Shown one piece after another: positions 5,883-11,905 of a DNA stretch of 11,905 bases. The notes beneath the pieces are model-generated. The model saw only the letters and a program-made list of their open reading frames with translations, was not told the origin of the DNA and ran no database searches. Origin of the DNA: DAOTVD01 sp034437075 (GTDB taxonomy: Bacteria > Chloroflexota > Anaerolineae > Aggregatilineales > J027). The stretch lies in NCBI GenBank assembly GCA_034437075.1, contig DAOTVD010000363.1:1-11905 (forward strand), written 5' to 3'. Numbering within the stretch: the first letter of the stretch is position 1; each line of letters begins with the position of its first letter. The position numbers and the translations under genes are program-made.

Positions 5883-6572
5883 ATGAAACATACACCCGAG
5901 AACCCCATACATCATATCAACATGGGAACGACCGTAGTGGACGAAACCGGGCAATCCCTGGGCGATGTGCATCGCGTGGTCATCAACCCCGGCAATCACC
6001 AAGTGAGCCATATTGTGGTGCGCAAAGGTTTCTTCTTCAGCACCGATAAGGTCATCCCGGTAGATTACATCCGCGAGGCCAACGACGACCAAGTGACCGT
6101 CAATGGCGACATCGACCCCGCTGCCCTGCCCGATTACGTCGAGCAGCATTATATCGTCTCCACCAGCGGCCAACCCGTCCGCGAAGCCCCCAAGGGTGTA
6201 GACCCCATGTACTGGTATCCGCCCTATGTGGTCAGTTCGCAGCCCCTGGGGTATCCGCCCTTTTTTATGGATGGCCCGCAGTATAGCGCCGTAGAAATGG
6301 AAAAGGAAATGGCCATCCCCGAAGGCACCGTGCCGATTTCCGCAGAAACGGACGTTTACGACGCCAAAGATGAGCACGTCGGCAAAGTGGATGAAGTGCT
6401 GGTGGATGAGGAAGGCCGCGCCACGCATATGATTATCTCTAGCGGCTTTTTGTTCCCCAACCATAAGCGCGTGCCAACTTTCTGGATTGCCGAAGTCTTA
6501 CAGTCGCACATTCGCCTGAATGTCGAAAAAAACGTTTTCCAGAAACTCCCCGACCACGAATCGACCTCGTAA
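5883..6572 (+). CDS. Double PRC-barrel domain protein
   Basis: A 229-residue protein with two PRC-barrel-like beta units. The first is residues about 13-75 (GTTVVDETGQSLGDVHRVVI...HIVVRKG). The second is about 150-215 (DVYDAKDEHVGKVDEVLVDEEGRATHMIISSG). They are joined by a Pro/Tyr-rich linker (about 95-135, containing MYWYPPYVV). PRC-barrels occur in photosynthetic reaction centre H subunits, RimM and many small stress or RNA-metabolism proteins; no specific role can be given here. There is no signal peptide or membrane segment, so it is cytoplasmic. The start is supported by AGAAAGG (5869-5875) 7 bases upstream. It is followed after 61 bases by htrA on the same strand, probably in one transcript, suggesting a link to envelope stress by association only. 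Confidence 0.82.
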   Translation: MKHTPENPIHHINMGTTVVDETGQSLGDVHRVVINPGNHQVSHIVVRKGFFFSTDKVIPVDYIREANDDQVTVNGDIDPAALPDYVEQHYIVSTSGQPVREAPKGVDPMYWYPPYVVSSQPLGYPPFFMDGPQYSAVEMEKEMAIPEGTVPISAETDVYDAKDEHVGKVDEVLVDEEGRATHMIISSGFLFPNHKRVPTFWIAEVLQSHIRLNVEKNVFQKLPDHESTS

Positions 6573-6622
6573 CGGCGGATACCCTGACGATAACTCCCCA
6601 CCCCCCGAGCATTTATTCCTAA

Positions 6623-6629
6623 AAGGAGG
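6623..6629 (+). promoter_or_regulatory. Strong ribosome binding site of htrA
   Basis: AAGGAGG is a near-perfect Shine-Dalgarno sequence, 4 bases before the ATG at 6634. It decides the start against the much longer upstream-open frame. Confidence 0.85.
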
Positions 6630-6633
6630 AGCT

Positions 6634-7719
6634 ATGTTAAAACGCACGCATATTATGCTCGCCGCGCTGATCGTACTGGCCCTGACTGTCTTGCTGGGCG
6701 CGTTCCCGGCCCTAGCGCAGGACGACGCCAACCAAACTGCGACGGAAGCCGAACCCACCGCCGCCGAAATCTACCAACGCATTAGTCCCTCGGTGGTGTC
6801 CATCCAGGTAGTGACCGCGCAAGGCGCTGGCAATGGCTCCGGCTTTGTGTACGACACCGACGGCCATATCATCACCAATAACCATGTGGTGGCCGATGCC
6901 GAAGACATCATCGTGAATTTCCGTGACGGCACTCTGGCCCGCGCTCGCGTGGTGGGGCTAGACCCCGACTCCGATCTGGCGGTTATCGAAGCCGATGCAC
7001 CCCCGCCCGAACTTGACCCGCTGAGCTTTGCCGACAGTAGCCAATTGATCGTGGGCCAACCCGTATACGCCATCGGCAGCCCTTTTGGCCAAGAATGGAC
7101 GCTCACCAGCGGCCTAATTGGCGCCCTGAACCGTACGATTAGCGGCCTAGAAGAATTCTCCATTGGTGGCGTCATCCAGACCGACGCGGCCATCAACCCC
7201 GGCAACAGCGGCGGCCCCTTGTTGGATGCCTCCGGCAATGTGGTCGGCGTCAATTCGCAGATCATCAGTCGCAGCGGCGCTAGCGCGGGGGTTGGTTTCG
7301 CCATCCCCGGTAATCTGACCCAGCGCGTCGCGCGGGCGCTCATCGACCAGGGCCATGTTGATTACAGCTATATCGGCATCTCGGGCACGAATATGAGCAT
7401 TAACATCATCGAGCAATTCGGCCTAGACAATGACCAGCAAGGTATTCTGGTCATCGAAGCCGTGCAAGGTGCCCCGGCGGCCCGCGCGGGCGTCATGAGC
7501 GCCGAACAAGCCACAGGCGAAGACGGCCAGCCCATCCTCGAATCTGCCGATATTTTGACCGCTGTAGACGGCGAACCCATCAACAATATCGGCGGCTTGC
7601 TCTTTTACCTGGCTACCGAGACGCTGCCCGGCGATACCGTCACCGCGACCGTCTTGCGCGCGACGCCCGACGGCACCGAAGAACTAACCTTCGATGTTAC
7701 GCTAACCCCGCGCCCGTAA
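6634..7719 (+). CDS. htrA: HtrA/DegP-type secreted serine protease with one PDZ domain
   Basis: A 361-residue trypsin-like protease that degrades or refolds damaged proteins outside the cytoplasm. Residues 1-28 form a classical signal peptide (basic start, hydrophobic core, PALA|QDD cleavage). The protease domain carries the catalytic triad His84 (ITNNHVVADA), Asp114 (DPDSDLAVIE) and Ser192 (NPGNSGGPLL). A single PDZ domain fills about residues 245-361. After cleavage no membrane anchor remains, so it is likely exported. The start is decided by a strong AAGGAGG (6623-6629) 4 bases before the ATG; an in-frame TTG at 6520 would overlap the PRC-barrel gene and bury the signal peptide, and is rejected. 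It follows the PRC-barrel gene and ends before a perfect palindrome. degP/degS-like naming would be equally possible. Confidence 0.95.
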   Translation: MLKRTHIMLAALIVLALTVLLGAFPALAQDDANQTATEAEPTAAEIYQRISPSVVSIQVVTAQGAGNGSGFVYDTDGHIITNNHVVADAEDIIVNFRDGTLARARVVGLDPDSDLAVIEADAPPPELDPLSFADSSQLIVGQPVYAIGSPFGQEWTLTSGLIGALNRTISGLEEFSIGGVIQTDAAINPGNSGGPLLDASGNVVGVNSQIISRSGASAGVGFAIPGNLTQRVARALIDQGHVDYSYIGISGTNMSINIIEQFGLDNDQQGILVIEAVQGAPAARAGVMSAEQATGEDGQPILESADILTAVDGEPINNIGGLLFYLATETLPGDTVTATVLRATPDGTEELTFDVTLTPRP

Positions 7720-7761
7720 CGCCGCGCGCCACAGCCTCAAAATTCTGCAAAATGAATGAAG

Positions 7762-7787
7762 TCACAAGGGGCTTAAGCCCCTTGTGA
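7762..7787. repeat. Perfect 26-bp palindrome between convergent htrA and metY (empty site)
   Basis: The left arm TCACAAGGGGCTT pairs perfectly with the right arm. It equals the palindrome rebuilt at the copy 1 insertion site, except for one base-pair change (C-G here, A-T there) that is compensatory. It is followed by GCCTAT in both places. An outer inverted repeat (GCGCCACA 7726-7733, TGTGGCGC 7793-7800) encloses it. No T-run follows on either strand, so it is not a standard intrinsic terminator, but a hairpin that ends or protects the 3' ends of both converging transcripts is plausible. Confidence 0.8.
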
Positions 7788-7832
7788 GCCTATGTGGCGC
7801 GGTTTGGCGAGTCAGTCGATATGGTTATCCGG

Positions 7833-9128
7833 CTAGGCTGTGGTGGCGTGCAAAGCCTGGTCTAAATCCCACAAAATATCATCAATGTCTTCGATGCCAA
7901 TCGCCAAGCGCACGTAATCATCCGTAACACCGCTGGCGACTTGTTCTGCCGTCGATAGCTGCTGATGGGTCGTCGTGGCGGGGTGAATCGCCAGCGAACG
8001 CGCGTCGCCCACGTTGGCCAGGTGGCTAAAGAGCATCAGGTTATCGATAAACTTAGCACCCGCTGCTTTGCCGCCTTCGATCCCAAAACCGACGACCGCA
8101 CCCTGGCCGCGCGGCAGGTACTTCTGCGCGGTGTCATAGGTGGGGTGGTTGGGCAAACCGGGGTAGTTGACCCACTTCACCTGGGGATGGTCGCTTAGGT
8201 GCCGGGCGACGGCCAAGGCGTTGTCGCAATGGCGCTGCATGCGCAGGGGCAAGGTTTCCAGGCCGATCATGCTCAGGAAGCTCTCAAACGGCGCTTGCCG
8301 CGCGCCCATATCACGCAAACCGACGACCCGCGCGCGCAGGATGAAGGCCATTTCGCCCAGCGCTTCGCCCATCACCAAGCCATGGTAGGCGGGTTCGGGT
8401 TCGCTGAAGATGGGATGCCGCCCGCTCATCCAGTCGAACTTGCCGCCGTCGATGATCGCGCCGCCGATGGTCAGGCCGTGGCCGCTAATCCATTTAGTGG
8501 TGCTGTGCACGACGATGTCCACGCCATGTTCAATGGGGTTAATGAGATAGGGCGTGCCGAAGGTGTTATCCACCACCACGGGAATATTATGGCTGTGGGC
8601 CATGTCGGCAATCGCTTGGAAGTCGGCCACATGCAAGGCGGGGTTGCCGATGGTTTCCAGGTAGATCAGGCGTGTTTTGTCGGTGATTTTGGCTGCCATA
8701 GCGTCGGGCTCTAGGCTATCGACAAAATGGGTGGTAATGCCCATGCGCTTGAGCGTATAGGCCAGCAGCGTATAGGTGCCGCCATACACCGCGCTGCTAG
8801 AGATGATCTCATCCCCGGCCTGGCAGATGGTGAGCAACGCGAGCGTCTCGGCGGCTTGCCCGCTGGCCAAGGCCAAAGCCCCCACACCACCCTCTAGCGC
8901 GGCCAGGCGTTCCTCAAAAACCCCATTGGTGGGGTTCATGATGCGCGAATAGATATTGCCGGGCTCTTGCAGCGCGAACAGGCGCGCGGCGTGGTCGGTA
9001 TCCTGAAACTGGTAGGCGGTAGTCTGGTAGATGGGTACGGCGCGCGCGCCGGTGGTGGGGTCGGGCTGGTAGCCCGCATGCACCGCCAGGGTGTTGAAGT
9101 TTAACTGACGTTCTACAGTGTCGCTCAT
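7833..9128 (-). CDS. metY: O-acetylhomoserine sulfhydrylase (MetY type)
   Basis: A 431-residue cytoplasmic PLP enzyme of the Cys/Met metabolism family. MetY makes homocysteine from O-acetylhomoserine and sulfide, the direct sulfhydrylation route to methionine. The PLP lysine is Lys212 in VVHSTTKWISGHG; the phosphate/PLP site Tyr-Ser-Arg is at 60-62 (YSRIMNPT), SSAVYGGTY is at 111-119 and Asp187 lies in VVVDNTFGTPY. The length and the insertion after the PLP lysine fit MetY better than cystathionine gamma-synthase, though O-acetylserine activity cannot be excluded. The start ATG at 9128 has GAGGAG (9139-9144) 10 bases upstream; an in-frame TTG at 9167 falls in the terminator's T-run and is rejected. 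It is preceded by a probable attenuator and stands alone, converging on htrA. Confidence 0.93.
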   Translation of the reverse strand: MSDTVERQLNFNTLAVHAGYQPDPTTGARAVPIYQTTAYQFQDTDHAARLFALQEPGNIYSRIMNPTNGVFEERLAALEGGVGALALASGQAAETLALLTICQAGDEIISSSAVYGGTYTLLAYTLKRMGITTHFVDSLEPDAMAAKITDKTRLIYLETIGNPALHVADFQAIADMAHSHNIPVVVDNTFGTPYLINPIEHGVDIVVHSTTKWISGHGLTIGGAIIDGGKFDWMSGRHPIFSEPEPAYHGLVMGEALGEMAFILRARVVGLRDMGARQAPFESFLSMIGLETLPLRMQRHCDNALAVARHLSDHPQVKWVNYPGLPNHPTYDTAQKYLPRGQGAVVGFGIEGGKAAGAKFIDNLMLFSHLANVGDARSLAIHPATTTHQQLSTAEQVASGVTDDYVRLAIGIEDIDDILWDLDQALHATTA

Positions 9129-9165
9129 GGTCTTGGTACTCCTCGATCTTGTGATGCGTGTAAAC

Positions 9166-9193
9166 AAAAAAAGCTGGCCGGGACGGTCAGCTT
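9166..9193 (-). terminator. Intrinsic terminator in the metY leader
   Basis: On the minus strand AAGCTGACC-GTCCC-GGCCAGCTT forms a 9-bp stem (one G-U pair) with a 5-base loop, followed by a run of T (seven in total with the stem end). It ends about 20 bases before the metY ribosome site and 38 before the ATG. This is where an attenuator's expression platform would be. Confidence 0.85.
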
Positions 9194-9240
9194 GGCGAGC
9201 AAGGGCGCGGATAACTAGCGCCGGTTAGGTGTCCCGGAAG
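9166..9240 (-). promoter_or_regulatory. Candidate attenuator or riboswitch leader of metY
   Basis: In transcript order there is CCGGGAC (9237-9231), a small hairpin GGCGC-loop-GCGCC (9222-9204), then the terminator. CCGGGAC is fully complementary to GTCCCGG (9184-9178), which is the terminator loop plus the first two bases of its 3' stem. The two pairings exclude each other, as in an antiterminator/terminator switch, or could make a pseudoknot. I looked for conserved SAM-I, SAM-II, SAM-IV, SAH and T-box sequences by eye and did not find them, so the ligand, if any, is unknown. Confidence 0.5.
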
Positions 9241-9249
9241 GCAAATAGA

Positions 9250-9263
9250 TGTTGTCGACAACA
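9250..9263. promoter_or_regulatory. 14-bp perfect palindrome upstream of metY (possible operator)
   Basis: TGTTGTCGACAACA is perfectly self-complementary and continues to the right into a short ACA repeat. It overlaps where a metY promoter should lie (weak TTGTTG-17-TATTTG on the minus strand, -10 at 9242-9247), so it could be a repressor site. No regulator gene is in the window. Confidence 0.35.
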
Positions 9264-9445
9264 ACAACAAACGGGGTATTTCGCCAGGGCAAAGCAGGGC
9301 GTATTCAGCATAATGCGCCACACTCTACCGGATGGCGGGCCCGAATGCAAGCGTTTTGTCATATTTGCCAACTAGGGAGGTTTGTCATAGGCCGGGCGTA
9401 TCATTTGGTACGTGCTCCGGTTGTGCACATTATATTAATCTATGA

Positions 9446-9475
9446 TTGTGAAACAATTGAGAAAGACGCTATTTT
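9446..9475 (+). promoter_or_regulatory. Possible promoter of the GAF gene
   Basis: TTGTGA (9446-9451) and TATTTT (9470-9475) with an 18-base spacer each match four of six consensus bases. The surrounding 9420-9490 stretch is unusually A+T-rich for the window, as promoters often are. Weak evidence. Confidence 0.3.
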
Positions 9476-9509
9476 GCATAAAGACCAAGCATAGCTAGGG
9501 AGATTCAGC

Positions 9510-10022
9510 GTGCAACAACATGTATATGACCACCTCGTCCATTTATCCACCCTAACCGACCTACCGATGCCCCAATTTCGGGATGCTATCATCGAAGCCA
9601 TGTGCGACATTACCGCTTCCGAAGTAGCCTATTTTTATGCCTCCGACCTAGATGGCGAACATCTGACGCTGTTGGGCTACTCTAAGAGCGTGATGCAAGC
9701 GTGCCAGATTGTGGACAAACCCGCCGTGTATCACGTCACCGAAACCGGGATGTGGGGCGATGCCGTGCGCGAGCGTCAGGCCATCATTACCAACAATTAC
9801 GCCACCACGAGCCGCCCCAGCAAACGCGGCACGCCAGAGGGGCATGTGCCGCTAATACGCCACATGAACACGCCTATCTTTGAGGGCGACAGCATCGTGG
9901 CGGTGGTTGGTGTGGCGAACAAGCCCACAGATTACACCGCCGAAGACGTGGAGAATCTGCAAGATTTGATGGCCAATATCTGGATGGAGTTTCGCGACGC
10001 GCTATGGGCCGCCATCTGGTAG
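9510..10022 (+). CDS. Standalone GAF domain protein
   Basis: A 170-residue soluble protein made almost entirely of one GAF domain (about 20-160), a ligand-binding sensor fold. The core reads GMWGDAVRERQAIITNNY (80-97), then KRGTPEGHVPLIRHMNTPIFEGDSIVAVVGVANK. This is the signature of GAF domains that sit before or between PAS and histidine kinase modules in large sensors, where the final helix (LMANIWMEFRDALW) normally leads into the kinase. Here the protein ends just after it, with no output domain. It starts with GTG, supported by AGGGAG (9497-9502), 7 bases upstream. It converges on rodA with 4 bases between. It may be a free sensor that works with a separate kinase, or a domain cut off from a larger gene. 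Ligand unknown. Confidence 0.85.
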   Translation: MQQHVYDHLVHLSTLTDLPMPQFRDAIIEAMCDITASEVAYFYASDLDGEHLTLLGYSKSVMQACQIVDKPAVYHVTETGMWGDAVRERQAIITNNYATTSRPSKRGTPEGHVPLIRHMNTPIFEGDSIVAVVGVANKPTDYTAEDVENLQDLMANIWMEFRDALWAAIW

Positions 10023-10026
10023 GCCG

Positions 10027-11196
10027 CTATTCGTACACCGAGCCTAGGCGGACGGACTCGCGGCGCAAGTTGACGCTCTGCACCAGGCCGATCCCGAACA
10101 GCAACGATAGGAGTGACGTGCCGCCGGAACTCACAAAAGGCAAGGTTAGCCCTGTGACGGGCAAAAGCGCGACATTCATCCCCACGGCGGTGAAGGTCTG
10201 AAAGAAGATGATGCCCGCGACGCCATAACAGATGAGGCTGCCCAGTGGGTCGCGGGCTTTGGCCGCTGCGCGGGTAATCCGCCAGATGACCACCCCCAAC
10301 AGGGTCAGCACGGTGGCCGCGCCCAAAAATCCGGTTTCGTGGGCGATGACGCTAAAAATGAAGTCGGTATGGCGCACGCGCAAAAAACGTCCTTGGGTTT
10401 GGCTGCCGCTGGCGTAGCCCTTGCCCAGCAAACCGCCGCTGCCGATGCTAATCAGCGATTGATCGACGTTGAACTGCGCGTCGGGGTCGCTGTCGGGGTC
10501 AATAAATGTCGTGATGCGCCGCTGTTGGTATTCCTCCATATTGACCCATAAAACGGGCAAGGAGACGAACACGACCAAGATCAAAATGGCCAGATGACGT
10601 AGGCGCAAGCCCGCGCCCCAGATCATCACGAACCAGATGACGGCAAACGCAATCGTATTCCCCAGATTGGGCTGAATGAAAATCAGGGCCATAGGGATTG
10701 CCATATACAAGATGCTGACGATGACCGTGCTAAAGCGGTCGAGCTTGTGGTAACGGCGCGTCAGGTGCATCCCTAGCGCGATGATAATGAGCATTTTACC
10801 GATTTCGGACGGTTGAATCGGGATGCCGACATCCAGCCAGCGCTGCGCACCCGCGCCGCCCACCTGCCCCGCGACCGCCACCAGCCCCAGGCTAAACACC
10901 AGGCTACCATAGATATAAGGCTCCAATACGCCCAGCAAGCGATAGTCGATCATGGTCATGACGAACAACACCCCAAAGCCCAAAAAAGCATAGATAATTT
11001 GGCTTTGCAGGCGTCCGATCAAAATCGGGTCGATGGCGTCTAGCGTGGCGCTGCGGATAAACAACATGCCGACGAGCACCAGCAGGGCCACCGCGCCGAG
11101 CAAGATCATGTCAAATTTCGACCATAGTTCGGCAACTTGGGGCGCAATACGGGGACGTTGTTGGGTATTGGTGTTGTAGGCGCGATTCACGTTCAT
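10027..11196 (-). CDS. rodA: SEDS peptidoglycan glycosyltransferase (RodA/FtsW type)
   Basis: A 389-residue polytopic membrane protein of the SEDS family, which polymerises lipid II into glycan strands with a partner class B PBP. It has about ten hydrophobic segments. Family marks are RWLDVGIPIQPSEIGK (119-134), IQPNLGN (174-180, usually QPDLGT), the HTDFIFSVIAHETGF block (276-290) with Asp278 (HTDF), probably the conserved catalytic aspartate of the big extracellular loop, and GLTLPFVSSGGTSLLS (349-364). The sequence is closer to RodA (elongation) than to FtsW, but the N-terminal extension of about 25 polar residues is extra. No PBP gene is beside it. The start ATG at 11196 has no clear ribosome site. 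It lies 86 bases downstream of a histidine kinase on the same strand. RodA versus FtsW assignment is moderate. Confidence 0.9.
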   Translation of the reverse strand: MNVNRAYNTNTQQRPRIAPQVAELWSKFDMILLGAVALLVLVGMLFIRSATLDAIDPILIGRLQSQIIYAFLGFGVLFVMTMIDYRLLGVLEPYIYGSLVFSLGLVAVAGQVGGAGAQRWLDVGIPIQPSEIGKMLIIIALGMHLTRRYHKLDRFSTVIVSILYMAIPMALIFIQPNLGNTIAFAVIWFVMIWGAGLRLRHLAILILVVFVSLPVLWVNMEEYQQRRITTFIDPDSDPDAQFNVDQSLISIGSGGLLGKGYASGSQTQGRFLRVRHTDFIFSVIAHETGFLGAATVLTLLGVVIWRITRAAAKARDPLGSLICYGVAGIIFFQTFTAVGMNVALLPVTGLTLPFVSSGGTSLLSLLFGIGLVQSVNLRRESVRLGSVYE

Positions 11197-11252
11197 GAGT
11201 TAAGGCGATACTTTCTGGAACAGTCTTCAGGCGCGATTCTACGAGCCAGGTG

Positions 11253-11276
11253 CCCGGCGGACAAGCCCGCGCCGGG
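11253..11276 (-). terminator. G/C-rich hairpin after the histidine kinase gene
   Basis: CCCGGCG (11253-11259) and CGCCGGG (11270-11276) form a 7-bp stem with a 10-base loop, starting 6 bases beyond the kinase stop codon. No T-run follows on the minus strand, so termination is only possible, not shown. Confidence 0.35.
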
Positions 11277-11282
11277 TAAGCG

Positions 11283-11905
11283 TCAGGTAGGCGTGGCGGC
11301 TTCGGCGACGAGCGGCGCGGGGGTGGGCAATACGGGCAAGACTACCGTAAAGGTGCTGCCTTCGCCGGGGGCACTCTGCACGTCGATGCTGCCGCCATGC
11401 ATATCCACGATGCGCTTCGAGATGGCCAACCCCAAGCCCGTCCCTTGGTAACGGCGGGTCGAGCCGCCGTCGGCCTGGCGAAATTCATCGAAAATGACGT
11501 GCTGATGCTCCGGGGCGATACCAATGCCGGTATCCTGCACGCTGACCCGCAGTAAATCGTCCGTGCGGCGGGCGGTCACGGTGATGCTACCGTTTTCGGT
11601 AAATTTGATGGCATTCCCGATCAGGTTGATAAAGACCTGGCGCAGGCGCGGTGCATCGGCCTGGATGCTAAGCTGCGCGGGGGCGTCCAGTGTCAGGGCT
11701 AGCGCTTTGTCTTCTGCCAGGGGCGCCAGAGCCGAAACCGCGTCGCTTAAGACGGCTTTCACATCCATAGAGCTATACGCAAGCTCCATTTGCCCGGCGT
11801 TGATCTTGCTTAAGTCTAGCACATCGTTAATGAGTTCGAGCAAATGGCGCGAATTGACCACCACTTTCGTCAGTCGCTCGGCTTGTTGGTCGTTCAACTG
11901 GCCAT
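11283..11905 (-). CDS. Sensor histidine kinase, C-terminal part (5' end outside window)
   Basis: The frame stays open to the right edge; the first initiator-like codon (TTG at 11897) lies inside the dimerisation helix and is not a start. About 206 residues are visible. They begin with the second half of the HisKA helix hairpin (RHLLELINDVLDLSKINAG), so the phosphoacceptor His itself is outside the window. The ATP-binding domain is complete: N box LRQVFINLIGNAIKFTENG, G1 DTGIGIA, F box IFDEFRQADGG and G2 GTGLGLA. The protein ends shortly after the domain (VVLPVLP plus an Ala/Pro tail), so there is no C-terminal receiver and it is not a receiver-ended hybrid kinase. The input domains are unknown. 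It is upstream of rodA on the same strand; a link to wall growth would be speculation. It could phosphorylate the response regulator at 4131-5201, but that is unproven. Confidence 0.93.
   Translation of the reverse strand, partial: GQLNDQQAERLTKVVVNSRHLLELINDVLDLSKINAGQMELAYSSMDVKAVLSDAVSALAPLAEDKALALTLDAPAQLSIQADAPRLRQVFINLIGNAIKFTENGSITVTARRTDDLLRVSVQDTGIGIAPEHQHVIFDEFRQADGGSTRRYQGTGLGLAISKRIVDMHGGSIDVQSAPGEGSTFTVVLPVLPTPAPLVAEAATPT

Noticed and set aside
6520..6633. Longer htrA starting with TTG at 6520
   Set aside because: It would overlap the PRC-barrel gene and place 38 residues ahead of a clear signal peptide; the strong AAGGAGG fits the ATG at 6634.
8199..8714. Plus-strand 171-codon frame opposite metY, and similar frames opposite other genes (for example 2625-3032, 3137-3649, 664-1059)
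   Set aside because: They are antisense shadows of well-recognised genes in G/C-rich DNA, with no recognisable domains or ribosome sites.
9129..9167. N-terminal extension of MetY from a TTG at 9167
   Set aside because: The extension lies in the terminator's T-run and leader and has no family similarity; GAGGAG supports the ATG at 9128.
9166..9420. Known SAM riboswitch or T-box before metY
   Set aside because: I compared the minus strand by eye with SAM-I, SAM-II, SAM-IV, SAH and T-box conserved segments and found no match, so I report only an unclassified attenuator candidate.
9249..9494. Reading frame of 81 codons upstream of the GAF gene
   Set aside because: It starts with TTG inside the palindrome, crosses an A+T-rich promoter-like stretch, and its product has no recognisable features.

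Overview
The window is a chromosomal segment of moderately high G+C that looks like a member of the Chloroflexota, probably class Anaerolineae or a relative. The reasons are the gene mix (a DUF5995 protein, a duplicated PRC-barrel protein, a GAF domain of the type found in large hybrid sensors, a SEDS protein, a MetY-type sulfhydrylase) and the short G/C-rich intergenic repeats. This assignment is an inference from protein flavour; there is no rRNA or other phylogenetic marker in the window.

Layout, left to right: (1) an SppA-type signal peptide peptidase entering from the left edge (+), converging on a DUF5995 gene (-). The gap between them holds a MITE-like element inserted in a palindromic repeat. 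(2) DUF5995 (-) diverges from a two-gene unit (+): a MIP-family channel whose stop codon overlaps the start of a ketopantoate-reductase-like protein that lacks the family's catalytic residues. (3) A response regulator fused to a degenerate class III nucleotide cyclase domain (-), converging on that unit with one base between. (4) A gene-poor stretch of about 680 bases holding a second, inverted copy of the MITE-like element plus a fragment of a third. (5) A double PRC-barrel protein and a secreted HtrA/DegP protease (+), probably one transcript, ending in a perfect 26-bp palindrome. (6) metY (-), preceded by a strong intrinsic terminator that looks like the expression platform of an attenuator or riboswitch. 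(7) A standalone GAF-domain protein (+), converging with a 4-bp gap on a RodA/FtsW-type SEDS glycosyltransferase (-). (8) The C-terminal part of a sensor histidine kinase (-) running off the right edge.

Functionally, much of the window concerns the cell envelope and membrane quality control (SppA, HtrA, RodA, a membrane channel) and signalling (response regulator, GAF protein, histidine kinase), with sulfur amino-acid synthesis (metY) and no obvious single pathway.

The most interesting material is between the genes. Two copies of a 173/174-bp element, about 97% identical and in opposite orientation, end in short inverted repeats. The copy near position 1138 is flanked by direct CTTAA repeats, and deleting the element plus one repeat restores a perfect 26-bp palindrome. 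Almost the same palindrome occurs uninterrupted near 7762, with one compensatory base-pair change, so the window contains both a filled and an empty site. The element also carries a G-quadruplex-type G4 motif and two EcoRI-centred palindromes. The second notable item is the metY leader, where a 7-nt segment upstream can pair with the loop and 3' stem of the terminator. I found no phage, CRISPR, defence or conjugation genes, no tRNA and no rRNA.
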